From positions 1,488,001-1,552,000 of the forward strand of contig OZ252012.1 of the NCBI GenBank assembly GCA_965247395.1: a stretch of DNA of 64,000 nucleotides, given 5' to 3'. The notes beneath the pieces are model-generated. The model searched no databases. It had not been told where the DNA came from and was given only the letters and a program-made list of their open reading frames with translations. The stretch comes from CAYRJD01 sp965247395. Its GTDB lineage: Bacteria > Actinomycetota > Acidimicrobiia > Acidimicrobiales > Poriferisodalaceae. Of the stretch, positions 34,635 through 42,483 are shown piece by piece (positions within the stretch are counted from its first letter, which is position 1; each line of letters begins with the position of its first letter). A program made the position numbers and the translations under genes.

Positions 34635-37163
34635 CTACGACCGGACGACGCGTACCACATGGAAATCTCCATCATCAGATTCAATCGAAATCCTTAACTG
34701 TGAACCGTCGGAAAGAGTACCTGAAGTAGTGTCAGAAAGAGTATGTGAAGTAGTACCAGAGTCAGCAACTAAGAATGGATATTCGCTAAGTATAAGCCTG
34801 TTACTAGGATCTGCAGACCAAAGAGTGAGTGGTAACTCTCCTTTGTCACGCGATGCGTCCACCTCGTAGATGAGAATCCCATCTCCTCCATCAGTCCTGC
34901 CAAGATAATCGATCTCTCGGCGAGATTCAATCACAATCCCAGAGCTCTTATCAATAGGGATCACTATCATTGCCGTAGCAGCCGGATCTGAGATAGGACT
35001 AAGAGTAATCGTTTCATCAAATGTAGACTCAGTTAAGCAGGCAACTTGATCTTCTCTCAACCAATCAACCTGCCAACGTGACCAAGCCAACATGTCATGC
35101 CGCCAGTAGTGACCCGGGGGGAAAGTATCCGTCGGGACATAGCCTTGTAGCCCCATCAAGCCAAAGAAAGTAAGGTCGAAGTTGTCCGGCTTCATAGTCT
35201 TGAATTTATCGTAGGGATAGAGGTCGGTTAGCCCGAGGTTATGCATTAGTTCATGAGCAGCAAGCCGCCCCCAGGGCCGTATAGGTCGCCGTATATCCCC
35301 AAGGTGCATAGAATTTATAATGGAGAACTCTGGAGAGGCAATTCCACCGGAGAAGTGTGTGCTAGGTGCCACAATCATTGTGATATCAATATCCGAAAAA
35401 TCAAACTCTGGGGGGGCTAAAGCAAGTGCCTCCCTAGCTAACAAGCTAGGTAATAGTGTTTCTGTGCCTGATGGGAGAATTTCAGTATAATCCTGCAAGC
35501 TATTTGGTGCCCTTAACCAACCATCTAGTACCTCAAATTGCACATCTAGTTGGCTATAACTTTCTGATTCAAGATAACGCTCAATGTATGCCAGCGAGCC
35601 AGATTCTACGCTCTCTTCCTCTTCATGTGTTGTGTGAGTAGCAACTGCGTCAGGAAAGTCCATGAATAACACTGCGACTCGCAACGTCCCTTTGCTGGGT
35701 GCTGCAAACGTTGGAAGCGGAAAACCAGCTGACACAACATCATGAACATGTTGGTCAAACCCGTGAGTTATATCGCCCAGATAACTGTGGCCAGGAGCGT
35801 TAAAACCAACTAACCGGCAGGCGTTTTCAGTCGAATCACCTGGATCAGCTATACCAGACCCAGTCGAACCACCCGAACTAGTACCCGGATCAGCTATACC
35901 AGACCCAGTCGAACCACCCGAACTAGTACCCGGGCTAGTACCCGGATCAGCTACATCAGACTCAGTCGAATCGTCTGAGTCAGGTATAACAGAGTTTCCG
36001 TCGTTTGCTGCCGCTACTGCTGCGCGGGCAACATCGTTGGAGACCGCATTTTCACCACCGATAGTGGTAAGCGAAATAGCTGAACTAGTGCTGGAAAGAT
36101 AATCCTTGACCTCCACAGGAAAATTTGTGGAACCAACAAGCAATATCGGTGTGACTTTGCTGTCTCTATTTAGTCCTTGCCCCAGCATGGGTGCTGCGCT
36201 AACTCCGTCCGGTAGAGCAGTGTCGCTAATCAACGCCACCGAATCGTCACTGAATGCTGAACCCAAGCATTCCTTCAACGCCTCCAGCACTCTGACGGAC
36301 GTAGCGAACTGGTTAGCTCCCTCTAAATGCGTAACCGTCACGGCACCAGCCGCGCGCAGCTCGTTCTGCAATGCCTCCAGGTTCGCAATCGAATACGACC
36401 CGCCGACCACCACTGCATGTTCAATACCCAGATCACGAAACGCAGCACTTGTCTCAGTTGGCACCTCACCACTGGTTGTGAACAACAACACTGGGATGCC
36501 CATGGCGTATGACATCGGCCCAGCCACGGTCACATCCGCGAACGAAGATGAGTCTCCCGCTACTAAAACAGCAGCACGCTGGCCGCTGTTGCAATAGTTC
36601 TCTTGCGAGTTCGCCTCTTTGGCGATAAGAGCAGCCGTGTCAAACCGGTTTCGTCCACCAATGCGTTCCACGCTTTGCACACCCGGCACCGCTCGCAATG
36701 CCGCGAACACTTGCGCAGACACAGCGGCCTCACCACCAACAATGATCACCCTGGTAATGCCCGCGGCCTCTATCAAATGTGCGGCCGGAATAAAAATCTC
36801 TCCCGGCTGTGTTAACAAAACAGGGCCGTTCACTGCGCGCGCGAGGCCTGCAGAAGCCGCCGCATCGATCAGACTCTCCCCTGAAGCCACAACAGCTGTA
36901 GACACCGGTGTGCCGAGAGCGTGCGCCGTGTCTATAAACCTCTTTGCCGCAGCTAACGACGTTTCATAACGAGTTGCTCCAGCAAACTCACGCACCCGTG
37001 GTGCATGAGAATCATCATCGTCGTCTATTAGCACCTCAAACGAACCCTCAGCGGCCAACGCCGGAGACGGTGACAACGACAGATCAGCAATAACAGGCAA
37101 CGACACAACCAGCAGCAGCGCTACCACTGCAAGCACGCCTAAACGTCGGTACGAAAAACTCAT
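34635..37163 (-). CDS. Secreted CWB2-repeat protein with M6-like zinc metallopeptidase domain (copy 2)
   Basis: 842 residues, ATG 37163. Same plan as copy 1: signal peptide, three CWB2 repeats, then a metallopeptidase with HELMHNLGLTDLYPYD near residue 635. The first 200 residues are nearly identical to copy 1 at DNA level, while the peptidase half diverges (for example deletions after the zinc site). Between the halves is an extra linker with two 15-residue repeats (GIADPGTSSGGSTGS type) from a 45-bp DNA unit. A run of nine G on the coding strand lies where the Shine-Dalgarno should be. Function beyond wall binding and likely proteolysis unknown. Confidence 0.85.
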   Translation of the reverse strand: MSFSYRRLGVLAVVALLLVVSLPVIADLSLSPSPALAAEGSFEVLIDDDDDSHAPRVREFAGATRYETSLAAAKRFIDTAHALGTPVSTAVVASGESLIDAAASAGLARAVNGPVLLTQPGEIFIPAAHLIEAAGITRVIIVGGEAAVSAQVFAALRAVPGVQSVERIGGRNRFDTAALIAKEANSQENYCNSGQRAAVLVAGDSSSFADVTVAGPMSYAMGIPVLLFTTSGEVPTETSAAFRDLGIEHAVVVGGSYSIANLEALQNELRAAGAVTVTHLEGANQFATSVRVLEALKECLGSAFSDDSVALISDTALPDGVSAAPMLGQGLNRDSKVTPILLVGSTNFPVEVKDYLSSTSSAISLTTIGGENAVSNDVARAAVAAANDGNSVIPDSDDSTESDVADPGTSPGTSSGGSTGSGIADPGTSSGGSTGSGIADPGDSTENACRLVGFNAPGHSYLGDITHGFDQHVHDVVSAGFPLPTFAAPSKGTLRVAVLFMDFPDAVATHTTHEEEESVESGSLAYIERYLESESYSQLDVQFEVLDGWLRAPNSLQDYTEILPSGTETLLPSLLAREALALAPPEFDFSDIDITMIVAPSTHFSGGIASPEFSIINSMHLGDIRRPIRPWGRLAAHELMHNLGLTDLYPYDKFKTMKPDNFDLTFFGLMGLQGYVPTDTFPPGHYWRHDMLAWSRWQVDWLREDQVACLTESTFDETITLSPISDPAATAMIVIPIDKSSGIVIESRREIDYLGRTDGGDGILIYEVDASRDKGELPLTLWSADPSNRLILSEYPFLVADSGTTSHTLSDTTSGTLSDGSQLRISIESDDGDFHVVRVVRS
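35842..35931. repeat. Two 45-bp tandem repeats in the CWB2 copy 2 linker
   Basis: Unit 35842-35886 is repeated exactly at 35887-35931, with further partial copies to about 35965. It encodes a Gly/Ser/Thr/Pro linker between wall-binding and peptidase parts. Confidence 0.9.
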
Positions 37164-37453
37164 AAGACCCCCCCCCAGGGGGCAGTGCCGTCATAAATCC
37201 CAAACCCACAACGCGCTACAACTTAATTAGCGGTAACACCGCCACTTTACAGGCTCACCGAAACTAACCCCAAACGACGACCGAATGACGCGTCCACGTC
37301 GTCGCCCTGCTCTTTGTTGGCGCTCTTTGCTAGGACACATCGCTTGGCTTTCGTCACTCGTTACAAGCACTGTAGCCTGGTGATATTCCAGCAAGTAAGC
37401 GGACGTCACTAAGCGGGCAGTAGGAAAACGGGCAATAGGCGGGGTTCAACCCA
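37164..37453. other. Divergent intergenic region between CWB2 copy 2 and pcnA
   Basis: No gene seen in 290 bp. It holds a C9 tract (37168-37176) followed by A and G5 directly before the CWB2 copy 2 start, and probably the promoters of both divergent genes. No clear -35/-10 pair picked. Sequence near 37236-37285 resembles the gap downstream of CWB2 copy 1 (34610-34650), a trace of the duplication. Confidence 0.5.
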
Positions 37454-39097
37454 ATGAATAGCCAAAACCCGACAAATAACGACGGCATTGAACTTGCAGC
37501 ACTCGGCGACCAGTTAGACCTGCTGGAGCAGAGCATTGGGCCGTTGGTGGAGGCGTTTGTAACAGCCGGACACCGTTTTTATGTGGTGGGCGGATGGGTG
37601 CGGGATCTGCTGCTCGCAACTCACCCAGACCTGATTGAAAAGCGTGCACCCAGCTCGAGCACATCTAACACAGGCACGCCGGAACCGAACGTAAACAACT
37701 TTGCCCTAAACGACATCGACGTAACCACGGACGCACGCCCTGAAAAAATTGAGCGACTGCTGCGAGATTGGGCTGAAACCGTCTGGACAGCGGGCATCGC
37801 TTTCGGCACCGTCAACGGCCGTCGGGGATCGTTTGTAGTGGAAATAACAACCCACAGAGGTGAGCACTATCAAAAGATGTCTCGCAAACCCACGGTGACA
37901 TTTTCTGACGACATCAAAACCGACCTTGGGCGGCGGGATTTCACAATTAATGCATTCGCTATTGAGCTGCCGAGCCGTCAGTTCATAGATCCGTATGACG
38001 GCCTGAGCGACTTGCAGCAACGTGTTCTGCAAGCTCCAAGCGATCCGATTCAGCTATTTGGTGAAGATCCGCTGCGCATTCTTCGCGCAGCGCGCTTCAC
38101 GGCAGCATTCTCACTGCAGCCCACTTCCGCGGTAGTGGCTGCCATGCGTCAAACGTGCGGGCGGCTAGCGATCGTGTCAGCCGAACGAATCAGCATGGAA
38201 CTACAAAAACTGTTGAGCCTGCCAAGACCTGGCAAAGGCGTTGCGTTGCTGGAACGCACTGGCGTATTAACCCACCTTGGCGTTACACGAGTCGGTTCAG
38301 ATTTGACCGGCCCAGATTTAATCGACACAGGTTCAGTCGACACAGGGTCAACGGCCGGGTTGGCGGCGGTAGTGAATGCGATCCCGGATCATGACGCTCG
38401 CTGGGCAGGGCTGGCCTATCTCGGCGGGCACTCTCCCAATCAGGCTCGGGAACTACTTGCCTCTCTGCGCTACTCAAAGGCTGTGTGCAAGCACGTTGAG
38501 TCAATCTTGCAGGCGCTACATGACTTGCAAGAAGCCTCGTCAGAGGCTTCTCAGGAAACTCGCTCCACAGAGGCTTCTCAGGAAACTCGCTCCACAGAGG
38601 CTTCTCAGGAGCCCAGCTCATCAGCGAGCCAGGTAATACTCAAACCAATCGCTCGTCGGCTGGTGGCAACGCACGGCAGCCACTTACACACCGCCAAAAT
38701 CGTCGGCGCTGCAGTTGGCAGTGTTGTCAGTAACGGTGCTGACAAAGCGAATGGCAGTGAAGAAAACGCCGCTCGCTCCAAAGAACGATTACACAAACAG
38801 CTACTACACCACCAATTACCCCAACGACTATTCCACCAAACGATTTCCCAGGATCTGCTTGACGAGATCCACCACATAGAAACCACCGAAGAGGCGCCTC
38901 AACTAGGCAAGCCGTTGGACGGCAAAGCGATGCTCTCCATAGCCAAACAACACGGCCACAAGCTGGTCGGCTCACAAATCGGTGACGCTCTTTATTTCTT
39001 GCTGGAGTCTCATTTCCACGAAGGCCCCTTGTCGCCTGAGCGTGCCGAAGCGTTGCTGGTCGAACGACTAGTCGAACTCACTAACGACCCCGAATAG
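37454..39097 (+). CDS. pcnA: CCA tRNA nucleotidyltransferase / poly(A) polymerase family
   Basis: Class II nucleotidyltransferase that adds CCA to tRNA 3' ends. Head domain: FYVVGGWVRDLLLA, then LNDIDVTTDARPEKI with the metal-binding DxD-type pair, EITTHRGEHYQKMSRKP, LGRRDFTINAFAIELPS, FIDPYDGLSDL, EDPLRILRAARFTAAF. The expected C-terminal HD metal domain is not obvious; the region reads DHDARWAGLAYLGGHSPNQA. A 27-bp tandem repeat encodes EASQETRST near residues 364-386. Length 547 residues. This gene opens the rightward block leading to trxA, matching the actinobacterial pcnA-to-trxC order. Confidence 0.9.
   Translation: MNSQNPTNNDGIELAALGDQLDLLEQSIGPLVEAFVTAGHRFYVVGGWVRDLLLATHPDLIEKRAPSSSTSNTGTPEPNVNNFALNDIDVTTDARPEKIERLLRDWAETVWTAGIAFGTVNGRRGSFVVEITTHRGEHYQKMSRKPTVTFSDDIKTDLGRRDFTINAFAIELPSRQFIDPYDGLSDLQQRVLQAPSDPIQLFGEDPLRILRAARFTAAFSLQPTSAVVAAMRQTCGRLAIVSAERISMELQKLLSLPRPGKGVALLERTGVLTHLGVTRVGSDLTGPDLIDTGSVDTGSTAGLAAVVNAIPDHDARWAGLAYLGGHSPNQARELLASLRYSKAVCKHVESILQALHDLQEASSEASQETRSTEASQETRSTEASQEPSSSASQVILKPIARRLVATHGSHLHTAKIVGAAVGSVVSNGADKANGSEENAARSKERLHKQLLHHQLPQRLFHQTISQDLLDEIHHIETTEEAPQLGKPLDGKAMLSIAKQHGHKLVGSQIGDALYFLLESHFHEGPLSPERAEALLVERLVELTNDPE
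38543..38611. repeat. 27-bp tandem repeat inside pcnA
   Basis: Copies at 38543-38569 and 38570-38596 are identical, with a 15-bp third partial copy. In frame (nine residues each). Confidence 0.9.
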
Positions 39098-39236
39098 CCA
39101 ACTCAACTAGCTCGCACAACGGCCGAACACGTAAGCACTGGCTTGACCAGATCTGGTCTGCAGGCATCAATCCGGTCGCTAGCACTAGCGTGGGAGAATG
39201 GCGTTGTTACTTAGCGCTGCAGTGCCAGGCAGCGCT

Positions 39237-39605
39237 ATGAGATCTGGAACGATCGACTATCGGCTCAAACGCAGCCGTGTGCTTGACGAGATCCGCTCCG
39301 GCAACATCTCAACCAACGATGTCTGCGACGCTCATCCCGAACTGCTGCGGGTCGCAAAAAACGTTGCAGCTAGCGCTAATGAGCTCTGCCCTATCTGCGA
39401 AACCGGTGAACTGCACATGGTCGGCTACGTGTTCGGGCCGAGATTGGGTGGTAGCGGCAAGTGTGTGCTGAACGAAGCCGAGTTGCGGCAAATCACCCAG
39501 CAGCGTGGCGAGTTCAGCGTCTACGAGATAGAGGTTTGCCCAGACTGCGGCTGGAACTTCCGGCTCCGTAGCTACCGAATCGAGACACCAGCGAAAGCTA
39601 GCTAG
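39237..39605 (+). CDS. DUF5318 family zinc-ribbon protein
   Basis: The core DYRLKRSRVLDEIRSGNIST and DVCDAHPELLRVAKNV is typical of the actinobacterial DUF5318 family, which in mycobacteria lies beside ponA1. Two Cys pairs (CPIC, CPDC) form a likely zinc ribbon. Start taken as ATG 39237 because the match begins there; an ATG at 39198 in the same frame would add 13 residues but its GGGAG is only one base away. Function unknown. Confidence 0.8.
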   Translation: MRSGTIDYRLKRSRVLDEIRSGNISTNDVCDAHPELLRVAKNVAASANELCPICETGELHMVGYVFGPRLGGSGKCVLNEAELRQITQQRGEFSVYEIEVCPDCGWNFRLRSYRIETPAKAS

Positions 39606-39702
39606 CCGTCGCGTTGCGATTTGCTGCAAAAAACGGCATCCTGATAGGGGTGCCCGCCGCTCGTGCTGCGGTACTTGAACGACCTCTCAGGTGGAGTTGT
39701 TA

Positions 39703-40185
39703 ATGAAATTTAAGATCGGCGACCGCGTCATTTATCCGCATCATGGTGCGGCGAAAATCACGGCGATTGAGACGCGTGATGAGTTTGGCGAAAAGCTTGA
39801 GTACATCGTGCTTCGCACCATCCACGACGATCTCACGTTGCTAGTGCCAAAGGACAAGACCGATGAGGTCGGCATGCGGCCACCGATAGACGAAGACGAC
39901 GTTGAAGACTTGTTTGATTTGTTGGCCAAGAAAGAAATCCGTGAGCCGGCAAATTGGAGCAGGCGATTCAAGAACCACCAAGAAAAGCTGAAGTCTGGTG
40001 ACATTTACCAAGTAGCTGAGGTAGTCCGGAATCTGGCGTTGCGTGAAAGCTCAAAGGGCCTCTCCGCCGGCGAAAAGTCAATGCTGGAGAAATCACGCCA
40101 GACCTTGGTATCGGAGCTGTCGATCAGCATGGACGTGACCGAGGAAAAAGCGCTCGACGAGGTTGAACTGCGTCTAGTCGGCTAG
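39703..40185 (+). CDS. carD: CarD-family transcription regulator
   Basis: Binds the RNA polymerase beta subunit and stabilises open promoter complexes, notably at rRNA genes. The N-terminal Tudor-like domain reads FKIGDRVIYPHHGAAKITAI, then IHDDLTLLVPKDKTDEVGMR; the helical C-domain includes WSRRFKNHQEKLKSGDIYQV and LSAGEKSMLEKSRQTLVSEL with the conserved Trp. Start ATG 39703 (MKFKIGD), seven bases after GGTGGAG; GTG 39691 in frame is less likely. 160 residues, normal. Confidence 0.94.
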   Translation: MKFKIGDRVIYPHHGAAKITAIETRDEFGEKLEYIVLRTIHDDLTLLVPKDKTDEVGMRPPIDEDDVEDLFDLLAKKEIREPANWSRRFKNHQEKLKSGDIYQVAEVVRNLALRESSKGLSAGEKSMLEKSRQTLVSELSISMDVTEEKALDEVELRLVG

Positions 40186-40200
40186 CGGCAACGAGCTTTA

Positions 40201-42477
40201 ATGACAGCAGAGGCAACTGGGACATCATCCCGGTTGCAGCGAGGAGGGGCGGCTGGGCTGTTCGTTGCCCTACTTGCGGCCCTGTTTGCGCTAGTGCCCA
40301 TCCAGGCCAGCGCACAGTCGATTAGTGGACAAGCAACGATTGGCGCGCAAGCAACCGGCGATTCCAGCCAAATAGCGGGCGGCATGCAGCTGTTAGCGAC
40401 CGACATCGGTGTTGCTGGTGCCGGCACGGTATGGCTAAAGCTGAGGCTGCCCGGCGTGCTGGCCGAGCACGATGAACTGGTAGTCAACATCCATGGATCG
40501 GTGAGATCCGAGGCCAACTTTCTCGCTACCACCCGAGGCCAATCACTGGAAAGTGTGCTGCACACGCAGGTGTTTTTGGTGAGCGAGCTTGAGCCTGGCG
40601 CAACCGGTGTCGTCGACTTGCCGCTGCACATCAACGCCGCTCCCAACGGTAGACCTAACAATGAACAGGGTGACCCAAGCGGCCAAAACACCACCGAAGA
40701 AACGAAACCGGCAGTACCAGTAGCCCAGTTAGCAGCCGAAGGCGTCTATCCGGTAACAATCGAACTGCGCACACAATCCCAACAGGTCGTTGCCCGTATT
40801 GGCACGCACATCGTTCACCTGCCAGAAACCAACAACACCACCAGACCAGCCCCCATAGAAACTGCCCGCCTAAACGTGCTGTTCACCGCAGACCTGACAG
40901 ACGACCGAACGGGTGAAGAGCAACCGTCTGTGCTGACTAGCGACTGGCTAGATGTACTTAACCGCCACCTCACCGTGCCTGTTTTGGTGAGCATCACGCC
41001 GGAAGCACTTGCCGATACCGCAAACGCAGTGCCCGCACTTGCCGAATCCTCACCCCGGCAAGTGGAAACTGAACGAGATCAGGGTGCCGCTGACGCGGTA
41101 CAGCAACGGCTAGTGAGAGAGGCGTACTACCCGGTCGATCTGGCCGCACTCGCAGCGGCTGGCCTTGATAACGAGATTGATCAGCTCTTCGGGCTGGGAG
41201 AACAATCGCTCGAGAGATATGGGTTCTTGGCTCCCGCAAATTTGTGGGTTGGTAAAGAAACCACCAGCGCCCAGGAGCTAGCCGTGAGAGTCGGACGCGG
41301 TGTGCTTTACACGATTCTGCCCGCAGCGGTGTTGTCTGCAAACCCGATAACAGGTGCTCCAGCGACAGATAACCCGACACCAGGCAATCAACCTTCGGCG
41401 CCTAACGATCAAATCAGTACCAACACATCAGACGGCCAGATCGCGCCCTTCGACACACCAATTCGTGAACCGGTTCGGGTGGTATTTAGCGACACCAGCA
41501 GCAACGTCACCAACATAGTGGTGCGCTCGCTTGTGATCAATCAGCTAGCCGAGATTCACCCGACCGATACACCAGGAGCCGCAGCCCAACGGCTGCTCGC
41601 ACATCTGGCTGTCATCGCCTTTGGTGGAGTTGCTGGTGGAGCTACTAGTGAAACAGCCGAAGCACGCCTCAACCAGTCAGAAGTAGTAGTGGTTGATTTG
41701 ACGGCCACAGATCACAGCCCACAATTGACCGACATGATTCTGTCCGCGTTGGATCAGCTGACTCTGGTTAGACCACTGACCGCAGATCAGGCTCTCAGCA
41801 AACTCCAAGAGACTGACGAACGAACGCAACCGCAGACGCTTTACCTACAAACTCAACGCCCGGCCGAACTATCCACCCAAGTGCCCGACGGCTATTTTGA
41901 TGCTCGTCTGCAACTCGACTCCTACAGGTCGATGATTCGCGATGAAGACTCTGCGATATACGAAGAGATGGCGCAAGAGTTGCTAGCCACCTTGTCAACG
42001 GACATAACCCCTAGCCAGCAGCAAGCGCAGTGGCAGCGGACCAGCAACTTTGTCAAGCTGGAGCTTAACCAGTTAGAGGCCAACTCCAGCAGTTCGATTC
42101 GCCTCACCTCGCGTTCGGCACAGGTGCCGTTTAGCTTCCAAAACAGCGGATCGATTCCGTTGCGGGTCGAGATTCGCCTGCTCAGCGACAAGCTCACGGT
42201 GGAAGATTTTGACGACGGAGAGTCGACAACACTGGTATTGCAACCCGGCGTTACTACTCGTGAGTTCGGTCTGCGCACGCTGGGTTCGGGGGCATTCCTT
42301 GTGAATATGGAACTGCGCTCGCCCGACGGAAATCTGCTGTTGGGACGAACTCCGATAGTGATGCAATCGACCGCTCCAACTTGGGCGGGCCTGTTATTGG
42401 CAACAGGTGCCACGGCATTTCTGCTGATGTGGTGGGTTGTGGATTCACGCCGGCGCAGAGCGAGCATCGCCAGGTGA
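40201..42477 (+). CDS. DUF6049-like exported membrane protein
   Basis: 758 residues with an N-terminal signal (AAGLFVALLAALFALVPIQASA), a large extracytoplasmic part and one C-terminal membrane helix (WAGLLLATGATAFLLMWWVV) ending in RRRRASIAR. It sits directly before murJ, the place of mycobacterial Rv3909 (DUF6049), and shares its topology. The region VEDFDDGESTTLVLQPGVTT resembles a beta-sandwich wall-associated domain. Role presumably tied to MurJ, but unknown. Starts 15 bp after carD, so the genes may be cotranscribed. Confidence 0.75.
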   Translation: MTAEATGTSSRLQRGGAAGLFVALLAALFALVPIQASAQSISGQATIGAQATGDSSQIAGGMQLLATDIGVAGAGTVWLKLRLPGVLAEHDELVVNIHGSVRSEANFLATTRGQSLESVLHTQVFLVSELEPGATGVVDLPLHINAAPNGRPNNEQGDPSGQNTTEETKPAVPVAQLAAEGVYPVTIELRTQSQQVVARIGTHIVHLPETNNTTRPAPIETARLNVLFTADLTDDRTGEEQPSVLTSDWLDVLNRHLTVPVLVSITPEALADTANAVPALAESSPRQVETERDQGAADAVQQRLVREAYYPVDLAALAAAGLDNEIDQLFGLGEQSLERYGFLAPANLWVGKETTSAQELAVRVGRGVLYTILPAAVLSANPITGAPATDNPTPGNQPSAPNDQISTNTSDGQIAPFDTPIREPVRVVFSDTSSNVTNIVVRSLVINQLAEIHPTDTPGAAAQRLLAHLAVIAFGGVAGGATSETAEARLNQSEVVVVDLTATDHSPQLTDMILSALDQLTLVRPLTADQALSKLQETDERTQPQTLYLQTQRPAELSTQVPDGYFDARLQLDSYRSMIRDEDSAIYEEMAQELLATLSTDITPSQQQAQWQRTSNFVKLELNQLEANSSSSIRLTSRSAQVPFSFQNSGSIPLRVEIRLLSDKLTVEDFDDGESTTLVLQPGVTTREFGLRTLGSGAFLVNMELRSPDGNLLLGRTPIVMQSTAPTWAGLLLATGATAFLLMWWVVDSRRRRASIAR

Positions 42478-42483
42478 GCATTC

